This document shows, one piece after another, positions 22,385 through 35,334 of a stretch of 64,000 nt of DNA; the stretch's first letter is position 1; every line of letters starts with the position of its first letter. Position numbers and translations under genes: made by a program. The notes beneath the pieces are model-generated. The model had not been told where the DNA came from. It searched no databases and was given only the letters and a program-made list of their open reading frames with translations. Origin of the DNA: Serinus canaria (Eukaryota; Chordata; Aves; Passeriformes; Fringillidae); the NCBI RefSeq assembly GCF_022539315.1, contig NC_066313.1, positions 12,589,764 through 12,653,763 on the forward strand, read 5' to 3'.

Positions 22385-25300
22385 CTTCTGTAATAACCTT
22401 TACCTTTTACCACTTTCTGTAAGATTAAAAGGATATTGTAAGAATATTTAAATAAAGACCAATAGCTGAAAAATATTACTAATAGTACAACTCTTCAATA
22501 CTTATTGTGACAGAGTGCTTAGAAAGCAGTGAAAATCTATATAAATTATGTAGTTCTACTAAAGAAAATGAAAGAGATAAGTCTTTCCTCTTGGAAAAGT
22601 TAAAATCAAAAAAGAAGAAAATCAAGCCTACTAAGAAATAGTGGCAAAGAAAAAACTTCAAGGTACAACTTAGATAAAATGATGATCTAGACTAAGGATT
22701 TTTCTGGGTTAAAAAATCTTAATAAGCTACTTAAATGTATGTATACTCAGTAGATATAACTAAAATATCATAAGTCCCTTAAAAAGTTTTGTTTGTTTTT
22801 CATAGATATCTGCTAGCTGTTATTTATCAAATGTATTAAAAGTGAAGAGCTTGATTTTAAGCATGGAGCCCTAGAAATATTTTCCAGTTCAATACTCAAG
22901 AGAAATGAAGCAAGTGAAAGTTAAAGGCAGTGGAAATAGTCAACATATGCAACAACAATATGCTTGTCATTCTTTGGAAAGGAAGAGGTTTTGATTTAAA
23001 TTCAGATTGGTGAAACTCTAAGCAAACTACAAGGAATGAAGGCTCTCACTAAAACATGCCTTCCTGAGGTTTTTGAAAATATCATGAAAGTGAATAAGAT
23101 TGTAGAAACTACATTGTGCACTCTCTGGAATAAATATACAATATTCCTCTTATTTTTCTGATCTCAGCTGTTACTTCCCACAGCACCATAAAGTCAGGAA
23201 ATATAAAAAGTTATCAAGGAACTCTTTATAGTCCAGAATGTCAACAATTGAGCATTACCAGGAGGGCAGTACCAAATAAACTCAACTTGTATCTACAGCC
23301 ATCCCGAAAAATATGCAATTTCAGTTTGACCTTTACTCTGTTTTCTTTGCCAAAACAACTGCAAATTGTTCAGGAAGAGCAGATCTATCTTATGAAGACA
23401 GTTTTTTTTTCTTTTCTTTTTTTTTTTCCCTCTATTCACATGATACAAGGCTTCTTCACAAATTAGCATGACTTTCAGTCCTTTCACCAACAAATTAAAG
23501 TTTCTAATATATCTTTCTGCCTTGTGTTTCTGGAGTAAGAACCAAAAAATCTTAAAAGTCATGGGTAATTAAGAATACCCTCATTTAGATAAACCTCCAA
23601 CAAAATATCTTCTTCTGATCTCACAATAATATAGAGATGAGTAAGGGATGTGAACTGACTTCTTCATCATTAATATTAAATATTTAAACTTGTGTTTCAG
23701 ACAATTAAAAGTTATGTTCTCAATAGAGGACAAACAGGACACATCTGGAGTTCACAGTGAATGATCTGGACTTATTATCTATTAACAAGCAGCCCCATGG
23801 ACAGTAAAGACACCATATTTTTTCAGACATGATTTCAAATCAAATCAAGGATATCAGTCATGCACCTGTGATAAGATGCATTTCTATTAGAAGATTGGAA
23901 TAATGAGTTCTCATCATCTATGAAAAGTCCCATTATCTGGTGACTAAACAGCACATTATCAGTGAAATAAAAAATTACAAAAATGAACTCATTTTAATTT
24001 AGCCTGAAAACATTATTGTCAAGTGTATTTTCAGATGGAATTTCCTTTTAAGAAGTTTATAAAAGAAAACAAATTCTCTCGTGAAATATAATAAGGAACT
24101 GTCTTCATAAACTCTAAAAGCTCCAATCAAGGTGTCAAAATAACTCATACTACTGAAAATCACCATATACAAACTGGACATGAGAGGGTTGATTGAAACT
24201 GGTTATGTTCCTAAGCAACATGTTAAATCTCATTATGTTAATGGAAAGTATGATTTGTTCAATTTCACTGCTCTGTTAATTTGCTGTTCTAAGAGCACCA
24301 TCCCTCTTTACACTGGGGCTGCCATTGCAAGGAGTCAGGAATAAAACCCAAGGCATTGCTCTGAGTAGGAAAAATCCTCCATTATCTTCATTCATTCTAC
24401 AAACTCATTAATAAGGTCCATGTAGCAAAAATTTCCTTTAGAGTCTGAAAAAAATGTAACTTTCTAATTTCTTTCTAATATTAAAATAAAACCAGAAAGC
24501 AACAATATAAAGGAACCTGGAAGGGGTAAACCCCCTTTAATCTACATAACTGGAAATATTTTAACAAGGACAGAGTACTGGGGCAGTTAATATTCATCCT
24601 GCAAATCTGTCAATCTCACAGATTTTCTGCGATACTTTACTTCTACAAATCAAGCCATAGGTGAGGGAAATTGTGCTTGCTACCTCCTATGCTGTTATTT
24701 CAAGCATATTTTATGGATAAACAGTGTTCATCTTGGTATGAGAACACTGCAATACAAAGAGTCACAGAATCACAGAGCACAAAGTCATGTCTGATGTGCC
24801 TGTGGGAGGGAGCTCTTCTTGTTCCTTTCACATTCAACACTAGATGGTTTTTGCCTCTCCTAATCCCAATCCTGCATCTTCAGACAATTTTTTCCTGCTG
24901 GGTCTACATCTCTTGGACACAACTGAGAAATTTATGCTTATTATGTGCACATAGCAAACAAAGTTCAAGTAACATTTTGTTTTTACTGGTAACAGATTTG
25001 GGTTGGGACTTTTTATTATTGTTGATTGGTTGGAGTTTTGGGAGTTTTATATTTGCTTGCTTTGGTTTTGGTTTTGTTTTCACTCAGAAGCTGGGCTGAC
25101 ATATATCACATGTTTGAACTTACATATATAATGACACTGGGTACAATTCCTGCCTGACCAGTTTTTTTAAATATGTAAAGAACTGTGTAAAACTTCCCAA
25201 TGAGCCTTAAATGACAGTGGTGCTGCTCACTATAAAATCTGGATGAAAAGGGAGCATTTGTTCTCTGTGACACAGAACAGTAACAATTCACAGCTCTTGG

Positions 25301-27090
25301 TCAGATGTCAAAAATGCTTGCAAAACACACAACAGGACATTATGTTGTTTCTTGGAATTGCTCCCCACCAAGGCAAGACACCTTGAGATTTGAGCTTTGC
25401 TAAGAGTGTTACTTGTTCATAGCCATTAGTGATGGTTTTGCTGTGGGTAGGAGGAACACACAGCACAGCAAACAGATAAAAATACTTGAAGGGGCAAAGT
25501 TGCTTCCCATAGCTCATTTTTGTTTCATAAGAATGAACTTGTGGAAAATTTTCTGCCAGAGTTAGCCTGTCAGTTGGATTCAAACTGGAATGCCACAATC
25601 TTTCTTCCTTATAAGGACATGTTATATTCCAGTAAGGAGCTTTTAGAAGGGTTGGACAACATCACCTCTTATACAATTTCTTTCTTGTTTTGTCAATGGT
25701 AATTTTAGTCTGGTGAGATTTGTGACTTCACACCTTTTTTGATATTCCTTACTGTTGAAAGTTTCCTGGAACCTTTCCAGTTTTCACAGGTTTATTAATG
25801 GCATGCCTATTGATATAACAGCTGAAAATTCAAACACATTGTTTTGTGCTTGAGACAAAAGAAAACTAAAACCATATAGCATTGGACCCCTGTGGAAATT
25901 TGAACTTAGCATATAGGAAATGCATTACTCATCAGCTGTGGAGCTGTAACCTGGTGTTTCACCCATGAGAAAACTCCATTCCTGAACAGCCATCCTCTGC
26001 AATGACAGCTTGTGGCCCTGCTTGTGTATAAGCCACGATTCCCAAACTCCCACTAAGTCCATGAGTCATTAGGAGTGCAAAAGCCAACACCACCAGCACC
26101 ACTGAAGGAAGATATTTCTGTAAGGGTTTTGTGGCTATCTCCAGTTATATAATGGGAGATTTTGATTTGTGAGAAAAGGACACGTTAGACAAACCCATCT
26201 GATAGGGCAAGAGCTCCTGCAGAGTATTGAACTCAGGGGAGCCAAGAGAGGCTGCCTGAGAGAGAAGAAAGCCCTGGTCAGACAGCTGCTCCTGGCCTTG
26301 CTGCTGCTCCCAGCTCCGATGGAGTTGCTTCAAGCAGTGTTGTTGACCTGGGAGTCACTGTTTCAAACAAGATAAAGTTACTCACTGCAGTACAAGACAG
26401 CCTGAAGTCAAAGGGATCAGGAGTTACTGCCTCACAGGGAGCAGCATATTTGTGCAAGGCAGCTCTTTCTGGATCTGTCCCAGCTTCTGCAGCTGTCCAA
26501 GATGTATCCTTTTCTTAAAAAATTGTAGGATAAAAAAAATCCTACATTTTTTTTCTTAAAAACCCTGTAGAATTTATCCAACCACAATTAATATTTAAGC
26601 AGTTCTCATCTCAAAAATGTGGAATGCAGGGTAAAATCTGATCTCTCTCACACAAAAAGGTCCAGGTCATGAACAGTATTAGTACCATTAATAAGTTAAA
26701 AGGACAATATATCAATTTTGTATCTATGATCTTAGCTCAGATATTACCATTTTTCTAAATAAGAAATATAGAACAGGACGTTCTTATTATTGTGTTTCTA
26801 CTCATCATTCCCTTATGATGTACATGGCATAATTAGTATTTACTGATCACTATACATGCACTAGTAATTGATATAGATGAAGTAACATACACTAAATATG
26901 TTGTACTAATCTTCAAAAAGTTTTTGGTCCTCAGGGCTTGCAGAGAAAAGCCACTGTGAACTACAGCTAGATAACTGAACCACAGATTTACAGGATTTAA
27001 ATGCATCTTAATTTCTACACACACATAAATGTGAGATATGGCCAAACTTCCAGCAAACTGGATCTAAATATCCAGCAAATTGTTATTTTC
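22385..27090. other. Mostly unique non-coding DNA, no gene seen
   Basis: Includes a T-rich run at 23402-23427, a 142-codon open frame at 24671-25099 that looks like chance, and a hairpin at 26517-26553. No LTR or convincing CR1 match. Confidence 0.55.
26517..26553. repeat. A/T-rich inverted repeat (hairpin)
   Basis: The arms tgtaggat (26524-26531) and atcctaca (26539-26546) pair exactly around a seven-A loop. Pairing continues outward through A-runs and T-runs after one mismatch. The word tttcttaaaa also flanks it directly on both sides (26511 and 26552). Confidence 0.8.
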
Positions 27091-27099
27091 CAATCATTC

Positions 27100-28335
27100 T
27101 GCCACATCTTCAGTTACAATTAAAAACCATTCTGAGCTGACAGAACAAGACAAGTTCTGTTTGACTAACCTGATCTACTTTGACAAAGTGACCAACCAAG
27201 TGGATGACGGAAAGGCTGTGGATATCTCTCTGGGCCATAGTAAAGCCCTTGACACCATTTCCCATGGCATTCTCCTGGAGAAACTGGATGCTCATGGTTT
27301 GGACAGGCACACTTTTCTCTGGATAAAATATCTGGCTGGATGGTCAGGCCCAGAGAGCAGTGGTGAATGGAGATAAATCCAGTTTGCTCCTGGTCACAAG
27401 TGAGATTCCCCAGAGCTCAATATTGGGACAACACTGTTTAATAATTTTATCAACAACTTGAATGAGGGGATCAGGAGCATCTCCAACCAATTGCAGATGA
27501 CACCAAGTTGGGTGTGTGTGTTGATCTGCTGGAGGGTAGGAAGGCTCTGAAGGGGGATGTGGAAAGGCTGGATCAAAGGGCTGAGATCAGTGGTCTGAGG
27601 TTGGCCAACAGGACCAAGGGCTGGGTTCTGCACTTGGATCCCCCCTGCACTGTGGGCAGAGTGGCTGGAAAGCTGCCAGGAAGGAAAAGTCCTGGGGACC
27701 TTGGTCAGCAGCAGCTGAACAGGAGCCAGTGTGTGCCCAGGTGGCCAAGAAGGCCAGTGGCACCTGGCCTGTGTCAGCAATGGTGTGACACAAGGACAGG
27801 GCAGTGACTGTGTCCCTGTAATGGACACAGGGGAGGCCATGCCTTCAATCCTGTGTCCAGATCTCGGCCCCTCAGGACAGAAAGGACATGGAGGGGCTGG
27901 AGTGTGTCCAGAGAAAGGCAATGGGGCTGGGGAAGGGTCTGGAGCACAAGGCTGGTGAGGAGCAGCTGAGGGAGCTGGGGAGGCTCAGCTGGAGAAAAAC
28001 AGGCTTAGGAGGGACCTTATCCCTCTCTCCAACTCCTGAAAGGAGGTTGCAGTCAGGTGAGGGATGGGCTCTGCTCCCAAGGAACAAGGGACTGTACAAG
28101 AGGAAATAGACTCAAGCTGCACCAGAGGAGAGTATTAGGGAAAAATTCTTCACTGAAACAGGGATCAAGCATTGGAATTAGGTGCCAAGGGAAATGGTGG
28201 AACCACCATCCTCAGAAATATTCAGAAATTGTCTGTATGTGAAGCTTGGGGACATGCTTTAGTGGTGGAAATGAAAATGCTTGGTTGGATTTGATGATCT
28301 TAAAGGTCCCTTTTCCAGCCTTCTATGCTCATTTA
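27100..28335 (+). mobile_element. CR1 LINE, 5'-truncated, longest copy in the window
   Basis: A plus-strand CR1 copy of about 1.2 kb that keeps the C-terminal half of the reverse-transcriptase ORF and the 3' UTR. Landmarks in order are the RT remnant (27116-27520), 'gctggagggtaggaaggct', 'aggccagtggcacctgg', 'gaggggctggagtgtgtcca', 'ggagcagctgagggagctgg', 'ggtgccaagggaaatggtgg' and the 3' end 'gatgatcttaaaggtccctt..ccttctatg' near 28330. The usual terminal ATTCTATGA-type repeats have decayed to one partial unit. The element is GC-rich compared with its flanks, which accounts for the long open frames on both strands here. Confidence 0.92.
27116..27520 (+). pseudogene. CR1 ORF2 reverse-transcriptase remnant
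   Basis: This is the polymerase core of the CR1 LINE, which in an intact element copies its own RNA at a nicked target. The frame open at 27080-27376 contains KAVDISLGHSKALDTISH; in CR1 RT the motif A aspartate lies just before the SKAFD block, and here that position is Gly (LGH), so the catalytic residue is lost. Motif B (EIPQSSILG, 27402-27428) lies one frame over. Motif C (IADDTKLG, 27490-27513) keeps its Asp-Asp pair but lies in the third frame and continues into LLEGRKALK. At least two frameshifts therefore separate the motifs. The fragment cannot make an active enzyme. Confidence 0.9.
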
Positions 28336-28339
28336 ATAC

Positions 28340-31300
28340 CTTGGTGTTCTGATGTATTTTGAACTATTTTGAAGCAGTCATCATCAGCATACCTGATTTT
28401 TAAGATGATAAAACCAAATAAAGCATCATTAGGTTTCTATTACAACTAGTATCAAAGTATCAAAGATTAAATAAATATGTTTGATTTTAGGATGGGTTTC
28501 AGCTGATTAGTCTTTTGAGCCCTATGTTAAAAATAAATAAATGTGAAAAACTTTTGTGGAAATATACAAGACTAGAAGGGGAAAAAAGTGGTGTTACTTT
28601 TCATACCTGAAGGTCCACTGTTTTTAGACCTTCTATAATAGACATGGTCATTCATATTCACTAACTGGGAAAGAAATCTATAATTCCCCTAGATGTGAAA
28701 ACTTGTTCAGGTTACTGGTTAGAAAGTGGGCATTAATTATTCTACTGTTGTGTTTTCATCACTTACATTAGGGTATGGTGATTGCAAGGAAAAAGAGAGT
28801 TGCTGAAAATTGTTTTAGGCTTTTCTATGAGCATCCTAATCAGACCACTGCAGAAGCTAAAATTCCTGATTTCATTGGACATTATCTGACCTGTTTTCAC
28901 CCCAAACCAGGATGTGGTACACTGGTACAATATCAAATGAAGGGCAAACATTGCAGACAAATAAGGACTGTGCCTTCAGAGTGGGACTGTTTATAGATCT
29001 GTATCTAGGTTCAAAAGGACAGCACAGCCAACTACCCTCTCTTTTAGTTGATAGAAAATTCTCTTTGTGAAGGTGAAATTTCTTTCAGAATATGCTATAA
29101 AGTGAGATCCCTATTAAAAGATTAAGGGAAAAGTTAACTTGTTTAAGAGCAACACATAATTAGAAAATTCAGCTTACCAAAATGACAGAAAAATGTTTGC
29201 TGAAAAGCTTGGCTTTTTCATAACATTTATATTAACATTTCAGTTTAGCCTCTTTTGAAAACCTATATATAAACTAATGTAGCCAGGGTGACTAATGAAA
29301 TGCAAAGTTCATCATACCTTTTTAAGCAATATAAAAAGCTCTGTCTTTAAAAAAAAGCATTACATAACAAATTACTTTTAAAAATAGTAGTATCATGAAT
29401 CCTTTCCAAACTTAATTTATGTTTCCTTTTAAAATATATTATTGCAGAACCTTAAATACAGAAACACATACTTATTTTTCCTTTTTTTTCCCCCTAGATT
29501 TTCTGTGAATAAGAAAAAATAAAATTGGAGACAAAATGTCCAGTCAAACCTACAGGACCTACCACACAAATCCCAGCATCCCCTGATGGATCATGAGTGG
29601 AGTCCTAGGCATATTTCACTTTGAACAATCCTGGGAACCTGCAGGAGGAGGTTCCACAGGTACCAGTTCCACAGGTAACTTCCAGAGGTACCACAACTAG
29701 AGGAGAATAAAGTCTGTGTTTGACAGTAGTTTTCACTGATATTTACAGGACAAAGCAATTTTTCCAGTCCCCTGTAATTCTAAATCTCTTGCTCTAGATC
29801 CAATTCAAGACCCAAGTCTTGTGTAGCATTTTCTCCCTTCTCATCCAGAATAATTTTTTATCAGTTCTCCATTCCCAGTCCTACAGCTGAAAATACTAAA
29901 TCACTGCCCCAAAGCCCAAAGTCAAATTCTGACATAAAATTATGGCAAATGATAGTCAAGAGAGTTATCAATGAAATGTGTTTATGCCACTTATAAAGTA
30001 GGATAATATTAATAACATATTTCCAAAGACCTTCTCTGGCAACATTTTGATAGAAGTGTGGAATTTAAACCTTTTCTGAATATCAATACCACATAATCTA
30101 TGAAAAATTCTTTCTCATTGTTAGGTTTAATAGCTTTATGAAGTATTCTTGACTTACTGAACAGTTGCCAATACAAGGGAAAGTTAATATTTTTTCCAAG
30201 TTATCATTAGTCTCATATATTTCAATGAACTCAAATGGTAAAAATTCACTTTTTTGAAGGTTATTTGCTTTTAATTTTTAAATTTCTCAATCATCCCAGC
30301 TACTAACATATATAGTTAATCTGAGAAAAGACCATCATAAATCATCAATTGTCAAAATGTTATTTTTTTGAAAAGTAGTTCAATAGAAATATTGATTTTA
30401 AGGAATGATTCAGATTTCACTAAGCTCTATCTTAAAGCATTTTTAAAAGCCTGCCTTCAGGTTTTCCTTCTATTATGAATGGTTCAAGGTTACTTTTAAA
30501 CATCTGGAAAATACTTAAAGACCTTACAGGTTTTGTACTATTTTTCAGAGAATGTGTATCAAGAATCCTGCTACCAAATTCACCTTAGTGTTACACTGGC
30601 ATAAGAGTTAAAAGAAATCAGGGTTAAGCTCCATAGGTTTTTTGGTTAGTTTTTTTTTAAGTGATGCTCGTATATTTCATTTTATGATTGACAGTATAGA
30701 GAAAAAGGGAATAAGAAAGGAGAGATTTTTAAAAGTAATTTTCATTACATGGAGAAAAATGCTGACTGCTTTTCCTGAGTAGAGGTGTGAGAGTTCAATA
30801 CTAGTTTTTGAGGGAGGAGGGGTTAAGCTTAGGAGAGGAGTTTCTTTTGTACAAAACTATACTGTTACATGATTGCACTATTCTTCTATGCTATCAATTC
30901 TGAATTGCACTTTTGATAAGGCCATGCCTTAAAAAGTAAATAAAGCATACCCAAAGTCACAGCCTGCAATTATGCTCAGAAATAATAATACCAACTCCTG
31001 ATATCCTTTTTTCTCTGTAAAACAAAATAATTCAAGAGAGTACACTTGGAAAACTTGCCATCTTGTTGTGTCATGTGAAAATACTCATACCTGAATACTC
31101 TGTGGAGATTGGAAAACTTGTTGCAATATTGACTGGGTTATTTGCAACCAGTTTTGGGTTACATCCATTATTCAGTTTCCACTGTAATAAATCGTAGTTT
31201 TAGCTGACTTTAGGGGAAATCTCAAGCTTTGATGAACATAAAGGCCAAAGGCAAGTCTAGAAAAGAATTTGTCTTTTATTTGCATCAGATTAATTTTACC

Positions 31301-31615
31301 AAACTATTTCTTATTCAGAGTCCTAAAGTCATTGTTGCATTTCAAACTCTTTGCTAGCCAAATTTAAACCTCATCCCTTAAAAGCATGAGGTTAAACAGA
31401 AGGTCTATCTACCTGACAAAAAGTGAAGAGGAAGAAGGAAAACTACTTTGTTTTATTCCTCAGAGGACCAAGTACTTTGTGAGACTGTGTAATGTGGCTC
31501 CTGGAAAAACCTTGTTTTTTCCTGTCAATACCACACAGACCCCCGAGCCTCCAGCTGATTGTGTGAGCACTGCTATCATCTAACATGCAAAAGAAGAAGG
31601 AAGAGGTCAGGCAGG
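28340..31615. other. Unique AT-rich non-coding DNA, no gene seen
   Basis: Nothing recognisable except a short imperfect minisatellite at about 29651-29697, where 'gttccacaggta' recurs in near copies. All open frames are 75 codons or less. Confidence 0.55.
29651..29697 (+). repeat. Short minisatellite (about 15-bp unit, 3 imperfect copies)
   Basis: Near-copies of gttccacaggtacca follow one another; the third copy is diverged (cttccagaggtacca). It may reflect local slippage. Confidence 0.65.
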
Positions 31616-31624
31616 AAAAAGAAG

Positions 31625-32100
31625 AATCAATAGCTTCCTTATTACTCTGGCATCCTTATCACTCTTTCCCACTAATCTGCATCCTCACCTCTCTTCAATT
31701 TACCGAGCTGACTCATCTTTCTTTCCTCTCCTATGTTTAACTGAAGGTTTTCCTCTCCTATTTTAACACTGTGTATTAACCACTTTCCCCTTTTTAACTT
31801 CTTACTCCAGAATTCTTCCTGACTTTTTTGCCTTCTTGGTTCACCTGTTTCCCTCAGGATTCACCAGCTCTTTTCTGCCTTTTTTCTACTGTAGGCTGGC
31901 TGCCTCCTCATCTGTAACCCCTTTGCATCTGCTTAAAAACTTCTGTTTTATAATAGGGCCGTGCTTACAGCTTGCTGAGCCTGTGCACATTCAGCACATG
32001 TTTATTTTATCACCTTCTGCAGACCAGCACCAGCCAGGGGAGTCTCTCCCCTTCCTCCCTACTGAGAAATGAGCCTCCTATGTATCCATGTGAACATCTT
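31625..32100. other. Pyrimidine-rich tract (plus strand)
   Basis: The plus strand is strongly C+T-biased for nearly 500 bases, with many ctcctc, cttcc and ttttcc words. It includes a perfect-looking vertebrate 3' splice acceptor, 'ttttttctactgtag', around 31881-31895. The open frame after it (31836-32072, 78 codons) resembles no protein I know. Purine/pyrimidine asymmetry is common in vertebrate non-coding DNA, so I do not call an exon here. Confidence 0.45.
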
Positions 32101-32462
32101 TCCCATTTTCATCCACATCTTCTCTTTTATGGCTTGTTCAAATAGACTTTGCTCTTATGAAGGAGGGGGATGAAAGGGGGAAAATATACCAGCCAAGATG
32201 GACAGAAACTGAGGGAAAAGCAAAGTCAAACAAGCAAAATCCTGCAAAATACGTGGTCAGGGATTGCTGCTGTGCCCTCAGACTAACATCAGTGTCACCT
32301 CTCTATCTTCTGTGCTAACAGCAACAGTCCCTGTTGATTCATATTTCTGTCCTTTTAATGTAATGGTCTCCTTAATCCCATTGGTGTAGTGAAGTCATTC
32401 CATGTATTTATCTTCATCCTTTCCTTCTTTCCCAGCCCATTTTGTTTTTCCCAATGTGGAGA

Positions 32463-33057
32463 TGTCAGGGTTTCACCCCAGACAGCAGCCAAGCCCCACA
32501 CAGCCAGCCACCCACTCCCCCATAAGTGGGATCAGGGTGAGAACTGGAAGGGCAGAATCTGGAAAACACATGGGTTGAGAAAAACACAGTTTAATAGGGA
32601 AAACAAAAGCTGTCCATACCAGCAAATCAAAACAAGGAACTAATTCACTCCTCCCCAAGGGCAGGAAGGTATTCGGCATCCCCTGAATGGAGAGAGGAGA
32701 GCAGGGCCCTATCATGCATAATTGGTTACCTGGGAAGACAAATGTCATCACTCCAACCATTCCAACTCTCCTTCTTCATCTCCTCCCAGGTTTCTATATT
32801 GAGCATGATGCCAGTGGTCTGGAATATCCCCTGGGTTAGTTTAGGTCACCAGTCCTGGCTGTGTCTCCTCCCAAACTCCTGTGCACCCTCCCCAGTGTGG
32901 CAGTATGAAAAGCAGAAAAGGCTTTGGCTCCATGTAATCCCTGCTCAGCAACAGAAAAACCATCTCTGTATTATCACCCCTGTGTTCACCCTGTTTGTTC
33001 CACCCCACAGCAGCCACTGGGAAGAAAATTACCTCTGCCCCAGCCAAACTCAGCACA
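32463..33057 (+). mobile_element. ERVL-type solo LTR, plus strand
   Basis: The 595-bp element begins TGTCAGGGTTTCACCCCAG and ends CCAGCCAAACTCAGCACA, the terminal sequences I know for the common avian class III (ERVL-like) LTR. Internal landmarks in order are 'gccccacacagccagccac', 'gggttgagaaaaacacagtt', 'taatagggaaaacaaaagct', 'ggttacctgggaagacaaat', 'tattgagcatgatgcc', 'ggaatatcccctgggtt' and 'gaagaaaattacctctgccc'. No retroviral internal region adjoins it, so it is a solo LTR left by recombination. GTGGA lies two bases before the start and GTGGG directly after the end, a possible imperfect 5-bp target duplication. Two more copies lie at 9882-10778 and 55395-55928. Confidence 0.93.
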
Positions 33058-33061
33058 GTGG

Positions 33062-35245
33062 GGTGAACAGCAGAGCCATCAGCCTCAAAGATATAGGTGC
33101 AGCATAGACCTCAAGTGAGGCATTTTGCTGTTTATATTCAGTGCTCCATTATTTCCTGCCTACCTGCCCTTTTTATTTTAGGTTTTTTTTTAGCTTGCTG
33201 GTAGCTGAATATTGAGTTCATGTTTTCATAGAATTTATCACCTCTGGCTGAGATAATTTTCCTGACTGGTAGTGGCTAATTTGAAGCCCATCAAAGCAAA
33301 TAGGGCAGTTTTGTCCACAAGCATTAATTTGTGTTTACTGGCACTAGATTTCATCTCCATCCTGTGTCTCGTCCACTCAGCATCCCGCTGAAACTCCTCA
33401 CTGCTGGATTTGTGCTCTGCCCTGAAGAACTGCAAACCATTTAGAAACTGTTGCCTTTTCTGGGAGGATTTCATATGTTTCCAAACATATGAAAAGGCAG
33501 AAAATATTCTTCCCAGGTGTGACCTAAAGATAAACACCAGAAGTTTCATTAGATTTCAACTTCAAATAGTCCTTTGGCCCTCAAATGTGATGCTTTCTAA
33601 GCTGATGTGTGGGTCTTTATTTTTCTGCCAATATATGTAACAAATAATCTATTGAGGGATATAGCTAATAGCAGATAATTTTAAACCTCTTTGCCTTGAG
33701 AAATAACTGACTTATGAAAACTATGGCATGGTGTTGGCAAAAATCAAAATATTCTTGTTGATTATTATCTAAGTCATCCATCAGCCATTGGAGCTACAGA
33801 CTGTGTTTCACTTGACTCAGAGACAGCAGATAAAGAGTGTTTTGTGAATTCATGACACATTTCCCTTTTTGCTTGTTAGCTTACAACATAGAAATTTCCC
33901 CAGTGTTTTTATACTAAAATATTGTATTTATGGGCAAATTAGGAGGAAGAAAAAAATTAAGGAATTATTCCAGAGTAACCTGGAAAGGATGCTAAAACAG
34001 GAAAATAATTAAGGGGCTTTGGGGTAATCTAACCCAGCTTTATATATTTGTTTCACTGCCATTTAACATTCACTAGTACTGAGAATGCAATCCACAGAGA
34101 GTTGCACTATATTCTCACCTTCATTGGATAATTATGGTCTCTGAGTGCTTTTCCTATAAGAATAAATAATGAACACCTGCATATTAAATATTTAGCTTTG
34201 AAAAGTCCAAAAGGATGTTAGTATTACACTAACATAATTTTGGCTTTTTAATATCAGAACTTCTGGTGATGCTTATTCAGTACGTGGTACAGAAGATGGC
34301 AATGAGATAAATGGACCACAATACAAGTTATTTAAATTTTTTTTAAGGTTTTTTTTGTTACTATATAAAATATAAATACCTCTGTATCAGTCACCTAAAC
34401 ATTTCTCCAAGCCCTTCCAGCTGTTAAGTTGATCTGCATGGCAGAATCCAACATATGAGTTTGCAACACAGACTTTTCAGGTATTTCTTGGTTTCTGACT
34501 ATAAATTAGCTCCTCCACCCCCGTATCTAAACAATCTTTAGTTCCATTTTTAGCTAGGAAAGGCATAACAACATATTTTATCTTGCAGAAATAGATTAGT
34601 TTCTAGAGCATGAGGTGAGGAATTACATTAAAAATATATATAAAGAAGTTGGAAGAATGCTCCTGGAAGTTATAAGCAAACTTTCCAATAGCTGATAATC
34701 CCTTTTGAGAGAAATGAGTGTGGGCATTTTAGCCACTTAAAAATCTAAAATTTAGATTCACAGTAAGGTATTTAGTTTTCTACTGAGGTTTTTTAACTTT
34801 CCAGTTGCACCAGACTTTAAAGGTATTTAAACCCCAACGGTTTTGGTGACTATATCTTGAATCATCATTTATGAACCCATTTGCAATGGATTATTTATTT
34901 CTTGAATGGTGAAAATGTCAGCTGGCAGTTCCTTACAGTCTGGGAGCACATAAAAAGCAACACAAAACTCCAGCCCAGGACTACTAGCAACAAATTTTCA
35001 ATATATGAATCACAACAGCGAAGTTTTATGTTAAACACTTATATTAAGACAACCTACTAAAATCACAGTGCTTGGATCAAAATAACTTTGAAAGGGCAGC
35101 ATGAAACAGGAATGTCTAAATGATAATATGTCTGTAATATAGAAAATCTTTAAAAGATGTGTTGATATGTTTTAAAGTGCACTTTCCCTCCCTCTGCTTC
35201 TTTTATCTTCTTTATCTTTATCTATTGTATTTTATACCATCTGGC
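33062..35245. other. Unique non-coding DNA, no gene seen
   Basis: Contains the palindrome at 33469-33494. A 103-codon minus-strand frame (33238-33549) resembles nothing I know. No repeat hallmarks. Confidence 0.55.
33469..33494. repeat. Near-perfect palindrome, 12-bp arms
   Basis: The arms tttcatatgttt (33469-33480) and aaacatatgaaa (33483-33494) are exact reverse complements with the two bases cc between them. The architecture matches the palindrome at 4228-4257, though the sequence is unrelated. Confidence 0.9.
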
Positions 35246-35250
35246 TCTTG

Positions 35251-35330
35251 TCACAGAATCATACAATGGTTTGTGTTGGGAGGGACCTTAAAGATCCTCT
35301 AATTTCAACCCCTCTGCCATGGACAGTTAC
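35251..35330 (-). mobile_element. CR1 LINE 3'-end fragment (short)
   Basis: The sequence 'tcacagaatcatacaatggt' followed by 'gttgggagggaccttaaaga' is the reversed terminal part of an avian CR1 element. Only about 80 bp is present, so it is a severely 5'-truncated minus-strand copy or a remnant. Confidence 0.88.
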
Positions 35331-35334
35331 ACTT

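Noticed and set aside
24764..24790. 'gagtcacagaatcacagagc' resembling a CR1 3' terminus
   Set aside because: The following sequence does not continue as CR1, so about 20 bases is too little to call.
24671..25099. 142-codon plus-strand open frame
   Set aside because: No recognisable domain; its Leu, Phe, Trp and Cys richness is typical of T-rich non-coding DNA. No start context, splice sites or neighbours support it.
27394..27921. 175-codon minus-strand open frame, the longest in the window
   Set aside because: It is antisense to the CR1 copy; the plus-strand CR1 motifs explain the sequence.
33238..33549. 103-codon minus-strand frame overlapping a palindrome
   Set aside because: It crosses the exact inverted repeat at 33469-33494 and resembles no protein; probably chance.
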